Shown here: positions 41,669 to 52,257 of the stretch, piece by piece | Layout: each line of letters opens with the position of its first letter | Numbering within the stretch: position 1 is the stretch's first letter | Assembly (NCBI GenBank): GCA_035447065.1 | Contig: DAOTGJ010000010.1 | Coordinates: forward strand, 22,497 to 86,496 | Length of the DNA stretch: 64,000 nucleotides | Reading direction: 5' to 3' | From: CALEMW01 sp035447065 | Lineage (GTDB): Bacteria > Krumholzibacteriota > Krumholzibacteriia > LZORAL124-64-63 | The notes under the pieces: generated by a model | The model's database searches: none | Seen by the model: only the letters and a program-made list of their open reading frames with translations | Told to the model about the DNA's origin: nothing | Translations under genes and position numbers: made by a program

Positions 41669-42838
41669 ATGCGTAAGTCGCTTCTCCTGACCCTGGCGAT
41701 CCTGATGGTCGCGTCGTGCGCGTTCGCCGGCGCCTAGATCAAGATCAACGACGACGCCATGATCGACCTGGGCTTCCGCGCCCAGTTCCTGCTGCTCCAC
41801 TCCCAGAAGGACCTGGATGGCGACGGCTCCTTCGACGCCGTGCAGACCATGAAGCTGCGCCGCGGCCGCCTGCGCGTGCTCGGCAAGGTGAACGAGAAGG
41901 TCGAGAGCTTCTTCCAGACCGAGGTGGGCGACTTCTCCGGCTCCGGCCAGGACATGCGCCTCATCGACGCCTGGATCAACTACAAGTCCGATCCCTGGGC
42001 CCAGTTCTTCTTCGGCCTGAACATGGTTCCGGCCAACCGCCAGAACCTGACGTCGTCCGGCGGCCTCATGGCCATCGACCGTCCGGGCCTGGCCTACAAG
42101 AGCCTGAACTGGGGCGGCCGCTCGCTGACGGGCTTCGCCAACAACACCTTCTCCCCGAGCAGCGCCGGCTTCAACACCAACGGCCGCGTGCGTGACCTGG
42201 GCATCACCCTGTTCGGCTCCGGCGACGTGGGCGACAACGCCCACCTGAAGTACTACGCCGGCGTGTACGACGGCATCCAGCGCGCCACCACGGACAACGA
42301 GCTGTTCTCCGGCCGCGTGCAGCTGAACTTCGGCGACGCCGAGGGCGGCTACTACAACAACTCCACCTACGTGGGCAAGAAGAACACCATCGGCGTGGGC
42401 GCCTCCTTCTCCAGCCAGAAGGCCGTGACCATGGACGAGGCCGACGACTCCGACGTGGACTACTCCTACATCAGCTTCGACGGCTTCCTGGAGAAGCCCA
42501 TGGGCAGCGGTTCCGTGACCGCCGAGGTGGGCTACGCGATCCTGGACTTCGGCGACTTCGGCGATCTGATGATGGCCCAGGGCGCGGGCTTCTACGGCCA
42601 GCTCGGCTACCTGGTGGACGGCACCTGGCAGCCCTGGTTCGAGTACGAGGCCTGGACCAGCGACGACACCGCCGAGGCCGGCAGCTACACCTCCATGCGG
42701 TTCGGCGTGACCTACTTCGTGCAGGGCCACAACGCCAACTTCAAGGCGGGCATCGAGATGTTCAAGCCCGAGGTGCCCTTCACCGCGGAAGAGGACCAGA
42801 TGATGAGCGCCGTGTTCGGCGCCTACGTGACCTACTAG
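41669..42838 (+). pseudogene. Phosphate-selective-porin-like outer-membrane porin with an in-frame TAG after the signal peptide
   Basis: An AAGGAGG Shine-Dalgarno and ATG at 41669 open a 22-residue signal peptide (MRKSLLLTLAILMVASCAFAGA), then codon 23 is TAG (41735-41737), and the same frame continues to 42838 for 366 further codons with no other stop. The remainder is a porin: 'IKINDDAMIDLGFRAQFLLL', 'KLRRGRLRVLGKVNEKVESFFQTEVGDF', 'INYKSDPWAQFFFGLNMVPANRQNLTSSGG', ending 'FGAYVTY' with a terminal aromatic. A CAG-to-TAG change would explain it (family proteins have Gln or a polar residue there). It may be a sequencing error, a real nonsense mutation or readthrough. TAG is an ordinary stop elsewhere in this window. 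The intact frame after it argues for a recent event or error. Confidence 0.8.
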
Positions 42839-42857
42839 GACCTCCTGGACGGTCGAG

Positions 42858-42887
42858 GGGGCGGGCGCAGCGGTGCCCGCCCCTTTT
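42858..42887 (+). terminator. Intrinsic terminator after the porin gene
   Basis: GGGGCGGGC / GCCCGCCCC, 9-bp stem with an 8-nt loop, then TTTT. It ends the transporter/porin module just before the rpoZ promoter. Confidence 0.85.
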
Positions 42888-42889
42888 CC

Positions 42890-42918
42890 TTGCCAAAGCG
42901 ATCCTTCGGATGTACATT
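42890..42918 (+). promoter_or_regulatory. Predicted rpoZ-coaBC-udg promoter
   Basis: TTGCCA, 17-bp spacer, TACATT, directly after the terminator of the porin module; rpoZ start 71 bp further on. Confidence 0.65.
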
Positions 42919-42989
42919 CCGGGGTTCCGACCAGTCTCGGCGAGGCCCGCGTGCGCCCGCCGTCGACCCCAGCTCCGAAAGAGGTGACC

Positions 42990-43229
42990 ATGACCTACAT
43001 CCGCCGCAAGGATGTCACGGACGTGATCCCCAACAAGTTCGAGGCCATCAAGGTGGCCGCCTTGGAGGCCCGCCGGCTCAACGACCGCGCCCGCACCGTG
43101 GGCGCCGCCCTGCCCGGCAAGCTGACCACCGTGGCCATCCAGCGCCTCATCGACAACAAGGTGAAGCACTTCGATCAGCGGGAGCGCCTGCAGGACATGC
43201 AGGAGGAGCTGGAAGAGTCCGAGGAGTAG
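42990..43229 (+). CDS. rpoZ: RNA polymerase omega subunit
   Basis: 79 aa from the ATG at 42990 (GAGGTGACC upstream). 'NKFEAIKVAALEARRLNDRARTV' matches the omega core helix ('N.fel..vaa.RArql'), and the C-terminus is an acidic helix. Omega stabilises beta' and helps bind ppGpp. Small size is normal. Position before coaBC is conserved. Confidence 0.9.
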   Translation: MTYIRRKDVTDVIPNKFEAIKVAALEARRLNDRARTVGAALPGKLTTVAIQRLIDNKVKHFDQRERLQDMQEELEESEE

Positions 43230-43233
43230 CGGC

Positions 43234-44496
43234 ATGACCGGCTCCCACGGCTCCCGGCCCCGCGTGCTGCTGCTGGTCAGCGGCGGCATCGCCGCCTACA
43301 AGAGCTGTCTGCTGGCCCGCCTGCTGGTGCAGGCGGGCTTTTCCGTGCGCTGCGCCATGACCGACGCCGCCCAGCGCTTCGTGGGCCCCGTGACCTTCCG
43401 CGCCCTGACCGGGCACGGCGTGGCCACGGACCTGTGGGGCGAGGGCGACACGGACCCCCTGGACCACGTGGAGCTGGCCCGCTGGGCCGACGTGGCGGTG
43501 GTGGCGCCGGCCACGGCCAACATCCTGGCCAAGCACGCCCACGGCATCGCCGACGACATCGTCTCCACCCTGCTGCTGGCCTTCGACGGTCCGCTGGTGC
43601 TGGCGCCGGCCATGAACGACGTCATGTGGAACCACGCCGCCACCCGGGCCAACATGGCCGTCCTGCGGGAGCGGGGCGCGCTGGTGGTGGAGCCGGGCAG
43701 CGGCTGGCTGGCCTGCGGCGTGGTGGCCGAGGGGCGCATGGCCGAGCCGGAGCTCATCGCCGCGCGCGTGCGCGAGGCCGCGGCCACGGCCGTCGGCGTG
43801 CGCCTGCCCGCCGCCGCGGGCCCCCTGGCGGGCCGCCGCGTGGTGGTCACCGCCGGCCCCACCCGCGAGCGCCTGGATCCCGTGCGCTACCTCTCCAACC
43901 GCAGCACCGGCACCTTCGGCTTCGCCCTCGCGGGCGCCGCGGCCGCCCTGGGCGCCGACGTGGAGCTGATCCACGGGCCGGTGGACCTGACGCCGCCGCG
44001 GGGCGTGGGCCGGGTCACGCCGGTGGAGTCCGCCGCGGACATGGCCGCGGCCGTGGCCGCCGCCGTGCCGTCGGCCGACCTGCTGATCATGGCCGCCGCC
44101 GTGGCCGACTTCACGCCGGCGGAGCCGTCGGCGGGCAAGATCAAGAAGGAGTCCCTGGGCACGAGCTGGGCGGTGCCCATGGCGCGCACCCGGGACATCC
44201 TGGCCCAGGTGGTGGACCGCGCGCAGGCGCCGCGCCTGAAGGTGTGCGGCTTCGCCCTGGAGACCGACGACCTGCTCTCCCGCGCCCGCTCCAAGATGGA
44301 GGCCAAGGGCATGGACTGGGTGGTGGCCAACGATCCCACCGGTCCCGACGGCGCCTTCGGCCCCGGCCTGCACCGCGTGCACCTGCTGGACCGCGCCGGC
44401 GGAGCGTGGGACAGCGGACCGCAGCCCAAGGACGCCCTGGCCGCGGAGCTGGTGGCCCGCCTGGCCGCGGCCCTTGGCCCGGAGGCCGCCTCGTGA
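43234..44496 (+). CDS. coaBC: Bifunctional phosphopantothenoylcysteine decarboxylase / phosphopantothenate-cysteine ligase
   Basis: 420 aa, 4 bp after rpoZ. Two steps of coenzyme A synthesis. CoaC half (~1-185): FMN region 'LLLVSGGIAAYKS', catalytic 'WADVAVVAPATANILAKHAHGIADDI', 'PAMNDVMWNHAATRAN', and the Cys loop 'GWLACGVVAEGRMAEPE'. CoaB half: 'VVVTAGPTRERLDPVRYLSNRSTGTFGFALA', 'MAAAVADFTP...GKIKKE' with the conserved Lys. The stop overlaps the next start (GTGA). Confidence 0.97.
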   Translation: MTGSHGSRPRVLLLVSGGIAAYKSCLLARLLVQAGFSVRCAMTDAAQRFVGPVTFRALTGHGVATDLWGEGDTDPLDHVELARWADVAVVAPATANILAKHAHGIADDIVSTLLLAFDGPLVLAPAMNDVMWNHAATRANMAVLRERGALVVEPGSGWLACGVVAEGRMAEPELIAARVREAAATAVGVRLPAAAGPLAGRRVVVTAGPTRERLDPVRYLSNRSTGTFGFALAGAAAALGADVELIHGPVDLTPPRGVGRVTPVESAADMAAAVAAAVPSADLLIMAAAVADFTPAEPSAGKIKKESLGTSWAVPMARTRDILAQVVDRAQAPRLKVCGFALETDDLLSRARSKMEAKGMDWVVANDPTGPDGAFGPGLHRVHLLDRAGGAWDSGPQPKDALAAELVARLAAALGPEAAS

Positions 44497-45506
44497 ACGA
44501 CGACCTCCGCGCCCTCACGCAGGACCTCATCCGCTACCTGGGCCAGCAGCAGGAGGCCGGCCTGGGCTGGTACTTCGACGCCGGCGAGCCGCCTCCGCCG
44601 GCGCCTCTGCTTCAGGCCGCCCAGGCGTCATCGTCTCAGGCCACCCAGGCGTCATCGCCTCAGGCCTCCCATGCGCCCGCACCCCAGGCCGCACCCGCGC
44701 CGCGTCCTTCCGACCCCCACCCCGTTCCGGCCGCGCCGGCCCCCGCCGCGGCCGACGCCGTCCAACCCGTGGGAGCCAGCATGACCAAGGAGCAGCGCGA
44801 GGCCGTCTTCGCCGACGACTGCGAGGCCTTCGTCCGCCGCACCCTGGCGGCCATCGACCGGCAGCCGGCCGCCGCCGCGCCCGCGGCTCGGGACATGTTC
44901 GCCGACCCGGCCGCCGCGCCGCCCCGCACCCGCGAGGAGAAGGCCGCCGCCCTGGAGTCGCTGGCCTCCCGCGTGGCCGGCTGCACGGCCTGCAAGCTGC
45001 ACCCCACCCGCACGCAGACGGTCTTCGGGGTGGGCGATCCCGACGCCAAGCTGGTCTTCGTGGGGGAGGCCCCCGGCCGCAACGAGGACGAGCAGGGCGA
45101 GCCCTTCGTGGGCCGTGCCGGCAAGCTGCTGAACGACATCCTCAAGGCCATCGGCTTCGCGCGCGAGGACGTCTACATCTGCAACATCCTCAAGTGCCGG
45201 CCGCCGGAGAACCGCGACCCCGAGCCCGACGAGGTGCGCGCCTGCGAGCCCTTCCTGGTCCGGCAGCTGGAGATCCTGCAGCCCAAGGTCATCTGCTGCC
45301 TGGGCCGCCACGCGGCCATGACGCTGCTGCAGACCCGCGCCTCCCTGGGCTCCATGCGCCAGGACGTGAGCTTCTACCGCGGCATCCCGGTGCTGGCCAC
45401 CTACCACCCGGCCGCCCTGCTGCGCAATCCGCACTGGAAGCGCGACACCTGGGACGACGTGCGCCGCCTGCGCGCCCTGCACGACGCCCTGCTCGCCCGC
45501 GACTGA
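44493..45506 (+). CDS. Uracil-DNA glycosylase, family 4 (iron-sulfur type)
   Basis: 337 aa; GTG start overlapping the coaBC stop. It removes uracil from DNA. Residues 1-~145 are a low-complexity Ala/Pro/Gln/Ser linker. The catalytic domain follows: Fe-S ligands 'VAGCTACKLHPTRTQTVFGVG' and later 'VICCLGRHA', motif A 'FVGEAPGRNEDEQGEPFVGRAGKLLNDILKAIG', 'NILKCRPPENRDP', and motif B 'TYHPAALLRNP'. This is UdgA/family 4, often located near coaBC. The N-terminal extension is unusually long and contains a 24-bp tandem DNA repeat. Confidence 0.95.
   Translation: MNDDLRALTQDLIRYLGQQQEAGLGWYFDAGEPPPPAPLLQAAQASSSQATQASSPQASHAPAPQAAPAPRPSDPHPVPAAPAPAAADAVQPVGASMTKEQREAVFADDCEAFVRRTLAAIDRQPAAAAPAARDMFADPAAAPPRTREEKAAALESLASRVAGCTACKLHPTRTQTVFGVGDPDAKLVFVGEAPGRNEDEQGEPFVGRAGKLLNDILKAIGFAREDVYICNILKCRPPENRDPEPDEVRACEPFLVRQLEILQPKVICCLGRHAAMTLLQTRASLGSMRQDVSFYRGIPVLATYHPAALLRNPHWKRDTWDDVRRLRALHDALLARD
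44613..44680 (+). repeat. 24-bp tandem repeat within the uracil-DNA glycosylase linker
   Basis: Units start at 44613, 44637 and (partial) 44661; the first two differ at two positions (CAGGCCGCCCAGG... and CAGGCCACCCAGG...). They encode repeating Gln-Ala-x-Gln-Ala-Ser-Ser. Confidence 0.75.
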
Positions 45507-45521
45507 TCCTGCCCCGAGGGC

Positions 45522-45550
45522 TGGCGCCGATTCCGACGATCCGTTACAAT
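45522..45550 (+). promoter_or_regulatory. Predicted promoter of the two-component pair
   Basis: TGGCGC, 17-bp spacer, TACAAT; GTG of the kinase gene at 45630. The -10 is strong, the -35 weak. Confidence 0.5.
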
Positions 45551-45629
45551 CGACGGACGTTGTTCATCCGCCATGCCCGGCCGTTCCTCGCCCCGACGCC
45601 GAGCCGAGCATTCAGCTGGAAGGCCTCCC

Positions 45630-47983
45630 GTGCGGTCGCCCTGGCTCTGCCTCGCCATGCTCCTCATCGCGGCCGCGCCCGCCCGGGCCCTGCGCACCGT
45701 GGATCTGGACGATCCGCCCGCGCGCACGCCCTACGTCCTGCGCCTTCCACCCCTCCACGACAGCCGACCCATGAGCCACCAGGTGCGCGCCGGCGTCCTG
45801 GGCGACCTGGACGGCGACGGCGTGGCGGAATGCGTCAAGGTCATCACCCAGGGGCTGCAGGGGCTCGAGCTGGAGAACGGCCGCAACGGCGTGCTCTGGC
45901 AGCACAACCTGGAGCCGGACTTCCTGATCGAGGAGCCGCCAGCCCGCGTGGGGGCCCTGGTGGACCGCGACGGAGACCGTCTGGCCGACGTGGTCTACAT
46001 CGCCGACGCCGGCGACCAGGGCCGCCACCGCCTGCGAGTCTGGCGCCCGGCCACCCAGGAGCACCTGCTGGACGTGGCGCTGCCGGTGGGAGCCGACGTG
46101 CGCGCCGACGGCCGCTGGGACGGCCGCTACGAAGTGGTGGGGATCCTGCCCGGCGCGCGCCCCGCGGCGGTCCTCTCGCGGACGGTGCAGTACGACCGCT
46201 ACGATCGCGGGGTCCTGGCCTACGACCTGCTGGACGGCCGCGAGCTCTGGTCCTTCCTCATGGGCAACAACCCCGACGAGTCCACCACGCGCCTGGCGGA
46301 TCTGGACGGCGACGGCGGCCTGGAGGTGGTGCTGGTGGGCACCTCGCCCGACAACCTGGGCGGCGAGGAGATCCACGGCACCAGCGACGACGCCTGCCGT
46401 CTCTACGTGATCGAGGGCGACGGCGCCCTGCGCTGGCAGGCGCGTCTGGCGGGCGTCTTCTGCACCGCGGACCTGGACCTGGCGGATCTGGACGGCGACG
46501 GCACGCTGGAGCTGATCACCGCCACCCACTGCGGCGTGGGCGCCACGGCCAACCAGCTGGCGGTGTGGTCCGCGCGCGAGGGCGCGCTGCTGGGCCGCAA
46601 GCCCCTGGGCGAGGCCGCCTGCGGCGTGGCCGCCCAGACGCTCCGCGACGGCGACGCCCGCATCCTGGTGGGCCAGGCCCGCTCCGGCGGTCTGGAGTTC
46701 CGCTGGCGCGAGGGACGCCTCACCCAGAGCGCCGCCCTGGTCACCGGCGCAGGCCTGGCCATGGTGAGTCGGGCCGACGTGCTGCCGGGCGAACCCGGCG
46801 ACGAGCTGGTGGCGGTGGACGTGCATGACCGCCTCACCGTGCTCGGTTCCGACCTGCGGATCCTGGCCTCGGACGTCGTGCCGAGGTCGTCGACCAAGCT
46901 GTGGTGCGAACCCTGGCGTCTGGCCGAGGACCTGCCCGCCATGGTCCTGCAGGGAGGCGGCTTCACGGTGCTGACCCTGCAGCCCCGTCCCACCGACGCC
47001 CGAGACGTGGCGCCGTGGATCGGCGCCGGCCTCCTGGCGGTGCTGGGCGGCGCCGGCACCGTGGCCCTGCGCCGACGCGCGCGACCGGCGCCGCCGGCCC
47101 TGCCGCGGCGCGACCTCCACGCCCGCCTGCTGCGCGAGCTGGCCCAGGCCAGTCACGACAAGCTGGGGCTCACCCAGGGCCTGGACCGGCTGGTGACCCA
47201 GTGCGGCTACCTGGCCAGCGAGTCGGGCCGCACCCCCGAGCTGCTGGCCCGCGCCCGCGACGCCTGGACAGACTACGAGGCCGTGGGCCGCCGCCGCCTG
47301 GAGGAGCTGCTCGACCTCTGCGTCCTGGCCGAGATGCCACCCGCCCTGCTGGCCCGGGCCCGCGAGCGCTCCGCCGAGACGGACCGCGTGCTGGGCCGCC
47401 TCATGCGCGCCGACCTGGCCCGCGACGACGTGGCGCGGGAGCTGCCCGGGCTGAGCGCCTCCGTGGCCGAGCTCCAGAAGGCGTTGCACGGCATCCGCGG
47501 CGTGGTGGAGACCTACGTGCAGGCGGATCTTGGCCGCGTGCTGCGCCGGGTGCTGCTGCTGCGCGAGGACGAGCTCACGCGCGCCGGCGTGACCGTGGAG
47601 TCGGACCTGCCGGCCGAGGGCGCCTGCCTGGTGCGCATCGATCCGGTGGACCTGCGCTTCGTGGCCGACAACCTGGTGCTCAACGCGGTGCGGGCCTTCG
47701 ACGCCGGCTGCGGCGACCGGCGCCTGCGCCTCGCCATGGCGGACGAGGGCGGCCTGGTGGCGCTGCGCGTGGAGGACACAGGCCGCGGCATCCCCGTCGA
47801 GCTCCACGACCGCATCTTCTCCGGCGGGTTCAGCTCCGGCGGCGGCGGCCTGGGCCTGGCGCGGTCCCGCGAGATCCTGGCCCAGCACGACGCCGAGCTG
47901 CTGCTCGAACGCAGCGAGCCCGGTGTCGGCACCATCTTCCTGCTGCGCCTGCGCCGCAGCCGCCCCGGCGAAAGCGAGAGCCC

Positions 47984-47987
<4 letters not shown>
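45630..47987 (+). CDS. Sensor histidine kinase with an FG-GAP propeller ectodomain
   Basis: 785 aa from the GTG at 45630, chosen for GGAAGG 7 bp upstream and the signal peptide that follows (MRSPWLCLAMLLIAAAPARA). An upstream ATG at 45573 lacks these. Residues ~40-455 contain FG-GAP/VCBS repeats ('GVLGDLDGDGVAECV', 'RLADLDGDGGLEVVLVGT', 'DLADLDGDGTLELITATH'), predicting a calcium-binding beta-propeller outside the membrane. One membrane helix sits at ~462-478. The cytoplasmic part has a helical dimer region with a candidate phospho-His (H509 in 'QASHDKLGL') and a HATPase_c domain: 'DNLVLNAVRAF', 'VEDTGRGIP', 'GGGGLGLARSREIL'. It overlaps the response-regulator gene (GTGA), so the two form one signalling unit. 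The signal is unknown. Confidence 0.87.
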
Positions 47988-49378
<1,391 letters not shown>

Positions 49379-49784
49379 GATGGCGCCCCCCATGGTGCGG
49401 TGGGCCAACGAGTTGCCGCGTTCCTGATGCCGCAGGTGCCATCTGCGCATGGCGCCAAGGGCTCCCACTCCCTCGTCGGGATCCATGCAGAATCCATCTA
49501 TCTGATGAAACGACAACGAGTAACGAATTCCTGGCGAAGGGCCACAGGCGCGCACCCTTCTTGCGATGGATCGACATGCCGCTGCCCGCGGGAGAGACGC
49601 GGGTGCGTGGCGATCCAGCGATGTGCATGGCACCAGGGGATCGCCGGGGGCAGTTGATTGGGCGAGGCTGTCCCATGATTCCCTGGTGCTGCACGTCGAC
49701 CGCCGCGCTCGCGGGGGGTGATGGAGGCGGAAGGGCCGATGCTGCAGGCATCGGCCCTTCTTCGCGCCATGACGTCGACGGGGA
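49379..49784 (+). other. 406-bp non-coding region with dense potential RNA structure
   Basis: No convincing reading frame. Inverted repeats include GGTGCCAT/ATGGCGCC (49436-49457), GATCCAT/ATGGATC (49482 and 49566), GCGAAGGG/CCCTTCTTGC (near 49534 and 49555), CCCGCG/CGCGGG (49585-49603), and the nested pair GCACCAGGG...CCCTGGTGC (49630 and 49681) enclosing GGGCAG...CTGTCCC. A clean terminator ends it. The segment 49500-49535 is AT-richer than its surroundings. It may be an unrecognised non-coding RNA or the remains of an insertion. Confidence 0.45.
49733..49762. terminator. Bidirectional terminator
   Basis: GGGCCGATGC / GCATCGGCCC, 10-bp stem, 5-nt loop, then TTCTTC on the plus strand. It serves the structured region (plus) and the methyltransferase gene (minus). 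Confidence 0.8.
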
Positions 49785-50675
49785 TCAGGCCGAAGGCTTG
49801 GAGGCCACGGCCACCGGGAACTCCAGCCGCTCGTCGCAGCCGGTGATGGGCGGGTGGAGGATGGGCGCCTCCAGGCCGCAGTCCAGCAGGAGATCCACGA
49901 TCTCCTCCTCCGACCACGCGCGGTGGCACTGCACGTAGCGGTCCAGAGCGCCGGTGGCGGCGTCCAGGATCCAGTGCACGGTGATCTCGGAGCGGCTGGC
50001 GGCGTCCCAGTGGTACTCCTGGAGCCAGAGCTGCAGGCCGTCGCGGAAGACGGAGCGCTCGCAGGTGCGCCACTCCTGGGCGTCCTCGTCCAGGAACAGC
50101 TCCTCGGGCTGGAACTCCAGCACGAAGAGGCCGCCGGGCCGCAGGCGCGTGACGGCCGCGGTCAGCAGCTCGCGGATCACGGCGGGTTCGAAGGCGTTCA
50201 TCTCCCCGAACCAGAACGTGACGGCGTCCACGGGACCCGACTCGCGGCGCCAGGCGGCCCGCGGGTCGGTCAGGTCCTCCTCCCAGAACCGGCAGGGGAG
50301 GCCGCGGGCGTCGGCGGTGGCGCGCGCGTGGCGGATGGCGGCGGGGCCGAAATCCACCCCGTCGGCGCGGTGGCCGCGGCGGGCCAGCTCGTGGCAGTAG
50401 AAGCCGGGTCCGCAGCCCAGGTCCAGCACCTGGTAGGGGCCGGGGTCGCCGGTGCCGGCGGGCAGCACCTCCAGGAGCCAGTCCACGTGCCGGCCGATGA
50501 CCTCGAAGCTGCGGCTGGCCATGTGGTTGTCCTGATCCAGGTGCACGGGCATGAGCCGGCGGCTGAACTCGGGGTCGTGCCAGGGGATCTTGTCGCCGTC
50601 GCGCCAGGGCCGTGGCGGGTGGGGAGCGTCGGCCAGGCGGCGCAGGGCCTCGGCGAGTTTTCCACAGTCGGTCAT
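49785..50675 (-). CDS. Class I SAM-dependent methyltransferase
   Basis: 296 aa; ATG at 50675 with GGAAGGA upstream. SAM site 'YQVLDLGCGPGFYCHELARRGHRADGVDFGPAAIRHAR', then 'DAVTFWFGEMNAF' (motif II region) and 'AVTRLRPGGLFVLEFQPEELF'. The C-terminal third is rich in Trp/Glu ('WLQEYHWDAASRSEITVHWILD', 'RAWSEEEIVDLLLDCGLEAPIL'). It looks like a small-molecule methyltransferase (Methyltransf_25-like). Substrate unknown, no functional neighbours. Confidence 0.88.
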   Translation of the reverse strand: MTDCGKLAEALRRLADAPHPPRPWRDGDKIPWHDPEFSRRLMPVHLDQDNHMASRSFEVIGRHVDWLLEVLPAGTGDPGPYQVLDLGCGPGFYCHELARRGHRADGVDFGPAAIRHARATADARGLPCRFWEEDLTDPRAAWRRESGPVDAVTFWFGEMNAFEPAVIRELLTAAVTRLRPGGLFVLEFQPEELFLDEDAQEWRTCERSVFRDGLQLWLQEYHWDAASRSEITVHWILDAATGALDRYVQCHRAWSEEEIVDLLLDCGLEAPILHPPITGCDERLEFPVAVASKPSA

Positions 50676-50826
50676 GACCAGTCCTTCCGCCCACAGGGTC
50701 GGGAATCATGGGTTTCGAGGCGATCGGAGCCTGGGACGCCGCTCTGGCCGATGTGTTGTCCACGCCGGGCTCGACTTATCCACCACCCATCCCCACTCCC
50801 ATCCCCACGTTTCTGGAGGCGAGGGG

Positions 50827-50855
50827 TTTGATGGGGCGGCGCCGTGGGTTAGAGT
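50827..50855 (+). promoter_or_regulatory. Predicted dnaB promoter
   Basis: TTTGAT, 17-bp spacer, TAGAGT, about 35 bp before the TTG start of dnaB. Confidence 0.5.
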
Positions 50856-50889
50856 GTCGCCTCTGACCTCGGAAAACGAAAGGCGCGAC

Positions 50890-52257
50890 TTGAACAGCCC
50901 CCTGCCCCAGCGCGAAGACTTCGGGTCGCCCATGCCCGGCCTGACCCGCCTGCCGCCCCAGAACCTGGACGCCGAGCGCGCCGTGCTGGGCGCGGTCCTG
51001 CTGGACCGCGAGGCCCTGGGCGTGGCCATGGAGCACGTGCAGACGGAGGACTTCTACCGCCGCGAGCACCGCGAGATCTTCCAGGTCATGTGCCGGCTGT
51101 ACGAGAACGACCAGGCCATCGACGCCATCACCCTGGCCGACGAGCTCATCCGCCAGCGCCTGCTGGACCGCGTGGGCGGCCACGAGTACCTGGCCACCCT
51201 GCTGGCCGGCACCGCCACCGCGGCCAACGCCGCCTACCACGCCCGCATCGTGCGCGACAAGGCCGTGCTGCGGCGCCTGATCACCACCGCCAACGAGATC
51301 GCCGCCGAGGCCCAGGAGGCCACGGAGGAGACCGACGTCCTGCTGGATCTGGCCCAGACCAAGATCTACACCGTGGCGGAGGACCGGAAGACCCAGGCCT
51401 TCAGCTCGGTGAAGGAGGTGGTGCCCCAGGCCTTCAGCCGCATCGAGGAGGCCTTCCGCAGCAAGACGGACATCACCGGCATCCGCACCCACTTCACGGA
51501 CTTCGACCGCATGACCGCGGGCCTGCAGAACTCGGACCTGCTGATCCTGGCCGCGCGCCCGTCCATGGGCAAGACCACCTTCGCCCTGAACATGGCGTAC
51601 AACGTGGCGGTGAAGGAGAACGTGGGCGTGGCCGTGTTCAGCCTGGAGATGAGCAAGGAGCAGCTCGTCACGCGCATGCTCTGCTCCAGCGGCGGCTTCA
51701 ACAACCACGACATCCGCAAGGGCCAGGTGAAGCCCGAGGAGTGGCCCAAGCTGACCGAGGCCTGCTCGCGGCTGTCGGCGGCGCCCATCTTCATCGACGA
51801 CACCAGCGGCATCTCCATCCTGGAGATGAAGGCCAAGGCGCGCCGCCTGAAGCAGCAGCACGGCATCGGCCTGATCGTCATCGACTACATGCAGCTGATG
51901 ACCGCGGCCACCAAGGCCGACAACCGGCAGCAGGAGATCAGCTTCATCAGCCGCAACCTCAAGGGCATGGCCAAGGACCTGAACGTGCCGGTGATCGCGC
52001 TGAGCCAGCTCTCGCGCGCCGTGGAGAGCCGCGGCGACCACAAGCCCATGCTCTCGGACCTGCGCGAGTCGGGCTCGATCGAGCAGGACGCCGACGTAGT
52101 GATGTTCATCTTCCGCGAGGAGTACTACAAGCCGGAGGACGAGTCGGTGCGGAACCTGGCCACGGTGATCATCGGGAAGCAGAGGAACGGGCCCATCGGG
52201 CAGTTCGATCTGCACTTCCACAAGGCGTTCACGCGCTTCGCCGATCTCAAGCGCTGA
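50890..52257 (+). CDS. dnaB: Replicative DNA helicase DnaB
   Basis: 455 aa with the TTG at 50890 (AAAGG just upstream); an ATG at 50932 (MPGLTRLPPQN) is the alternative and gives 441 aa. The N-terminal domain begins 'RLPPQNLDAERAVLGAVLLDREAL'. RecA-like ATPase: Walker A 'LAARPSMGKTTFALNMAYN', 'VFSLEMSKEQLVTRMLC', Walker B 'GLIVIDYMQLM', 'SLRESGSIEQDADVV'-type segment (here DLRESGSIEQDADVVMF), and arginine finger region 'GKQRNGPIG'. No intein is present. It does not sit next to rplI as in many genomes. Its 3' end overlaps the convergent kinase gene by 11 bp. Confidence 0.97.
   Translation: MNSPLPQREDFGSPMPGLTRLPPQNLDAERAVLGAVLLDREALGVAMEHVQTEDFYRREHREIFQVMCRLYENDQAIDAITLADELIRQRLLDRVGGHEYLATLLAGTATAANAAYHARIVRDKAVLRRLITTANEIAAEAQEATEETDVLLDLAQTKIYTVAEDRKTQAFSSVKEVVPQAFSRIEEAFRSKTDITGIRTHFTDFDRMTAGLQNSDLLILAARPSMGKTTFALNMAYNVAVKENVGVAVFSLEMSKEQLVTRMLCSSGGFNNHDIRKGQVKPEEWPKLTEACSRLSAAPIFIDDTSGISILEMKAKARRLKQQHGIGLIVIDYMQLMTAATKADNRQQEISFISRNLKGMAKDLNVPVIALSQLSRAVESRGDHKPMLSDLRESGSIEQDADVVMFIFREEYYKPEDESVRNLATVIIGKQRNGPIGQFDLHFHKAFTRFADLKR

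Noticed and set aside
41735..41737. Recoding of the porin stop codon as selenocysteine or pyrrolysine
   Set aside because: SelB reads UGA, not UAG; no Pyl genes are visible, and TAG ends several genes here.
49400..49657. Short frames in the structured region as a small gene or transposase remnant
   Set aside because: Low-similarity, Arg/Cys-rich translations without ribosome sites or terminal repeats.
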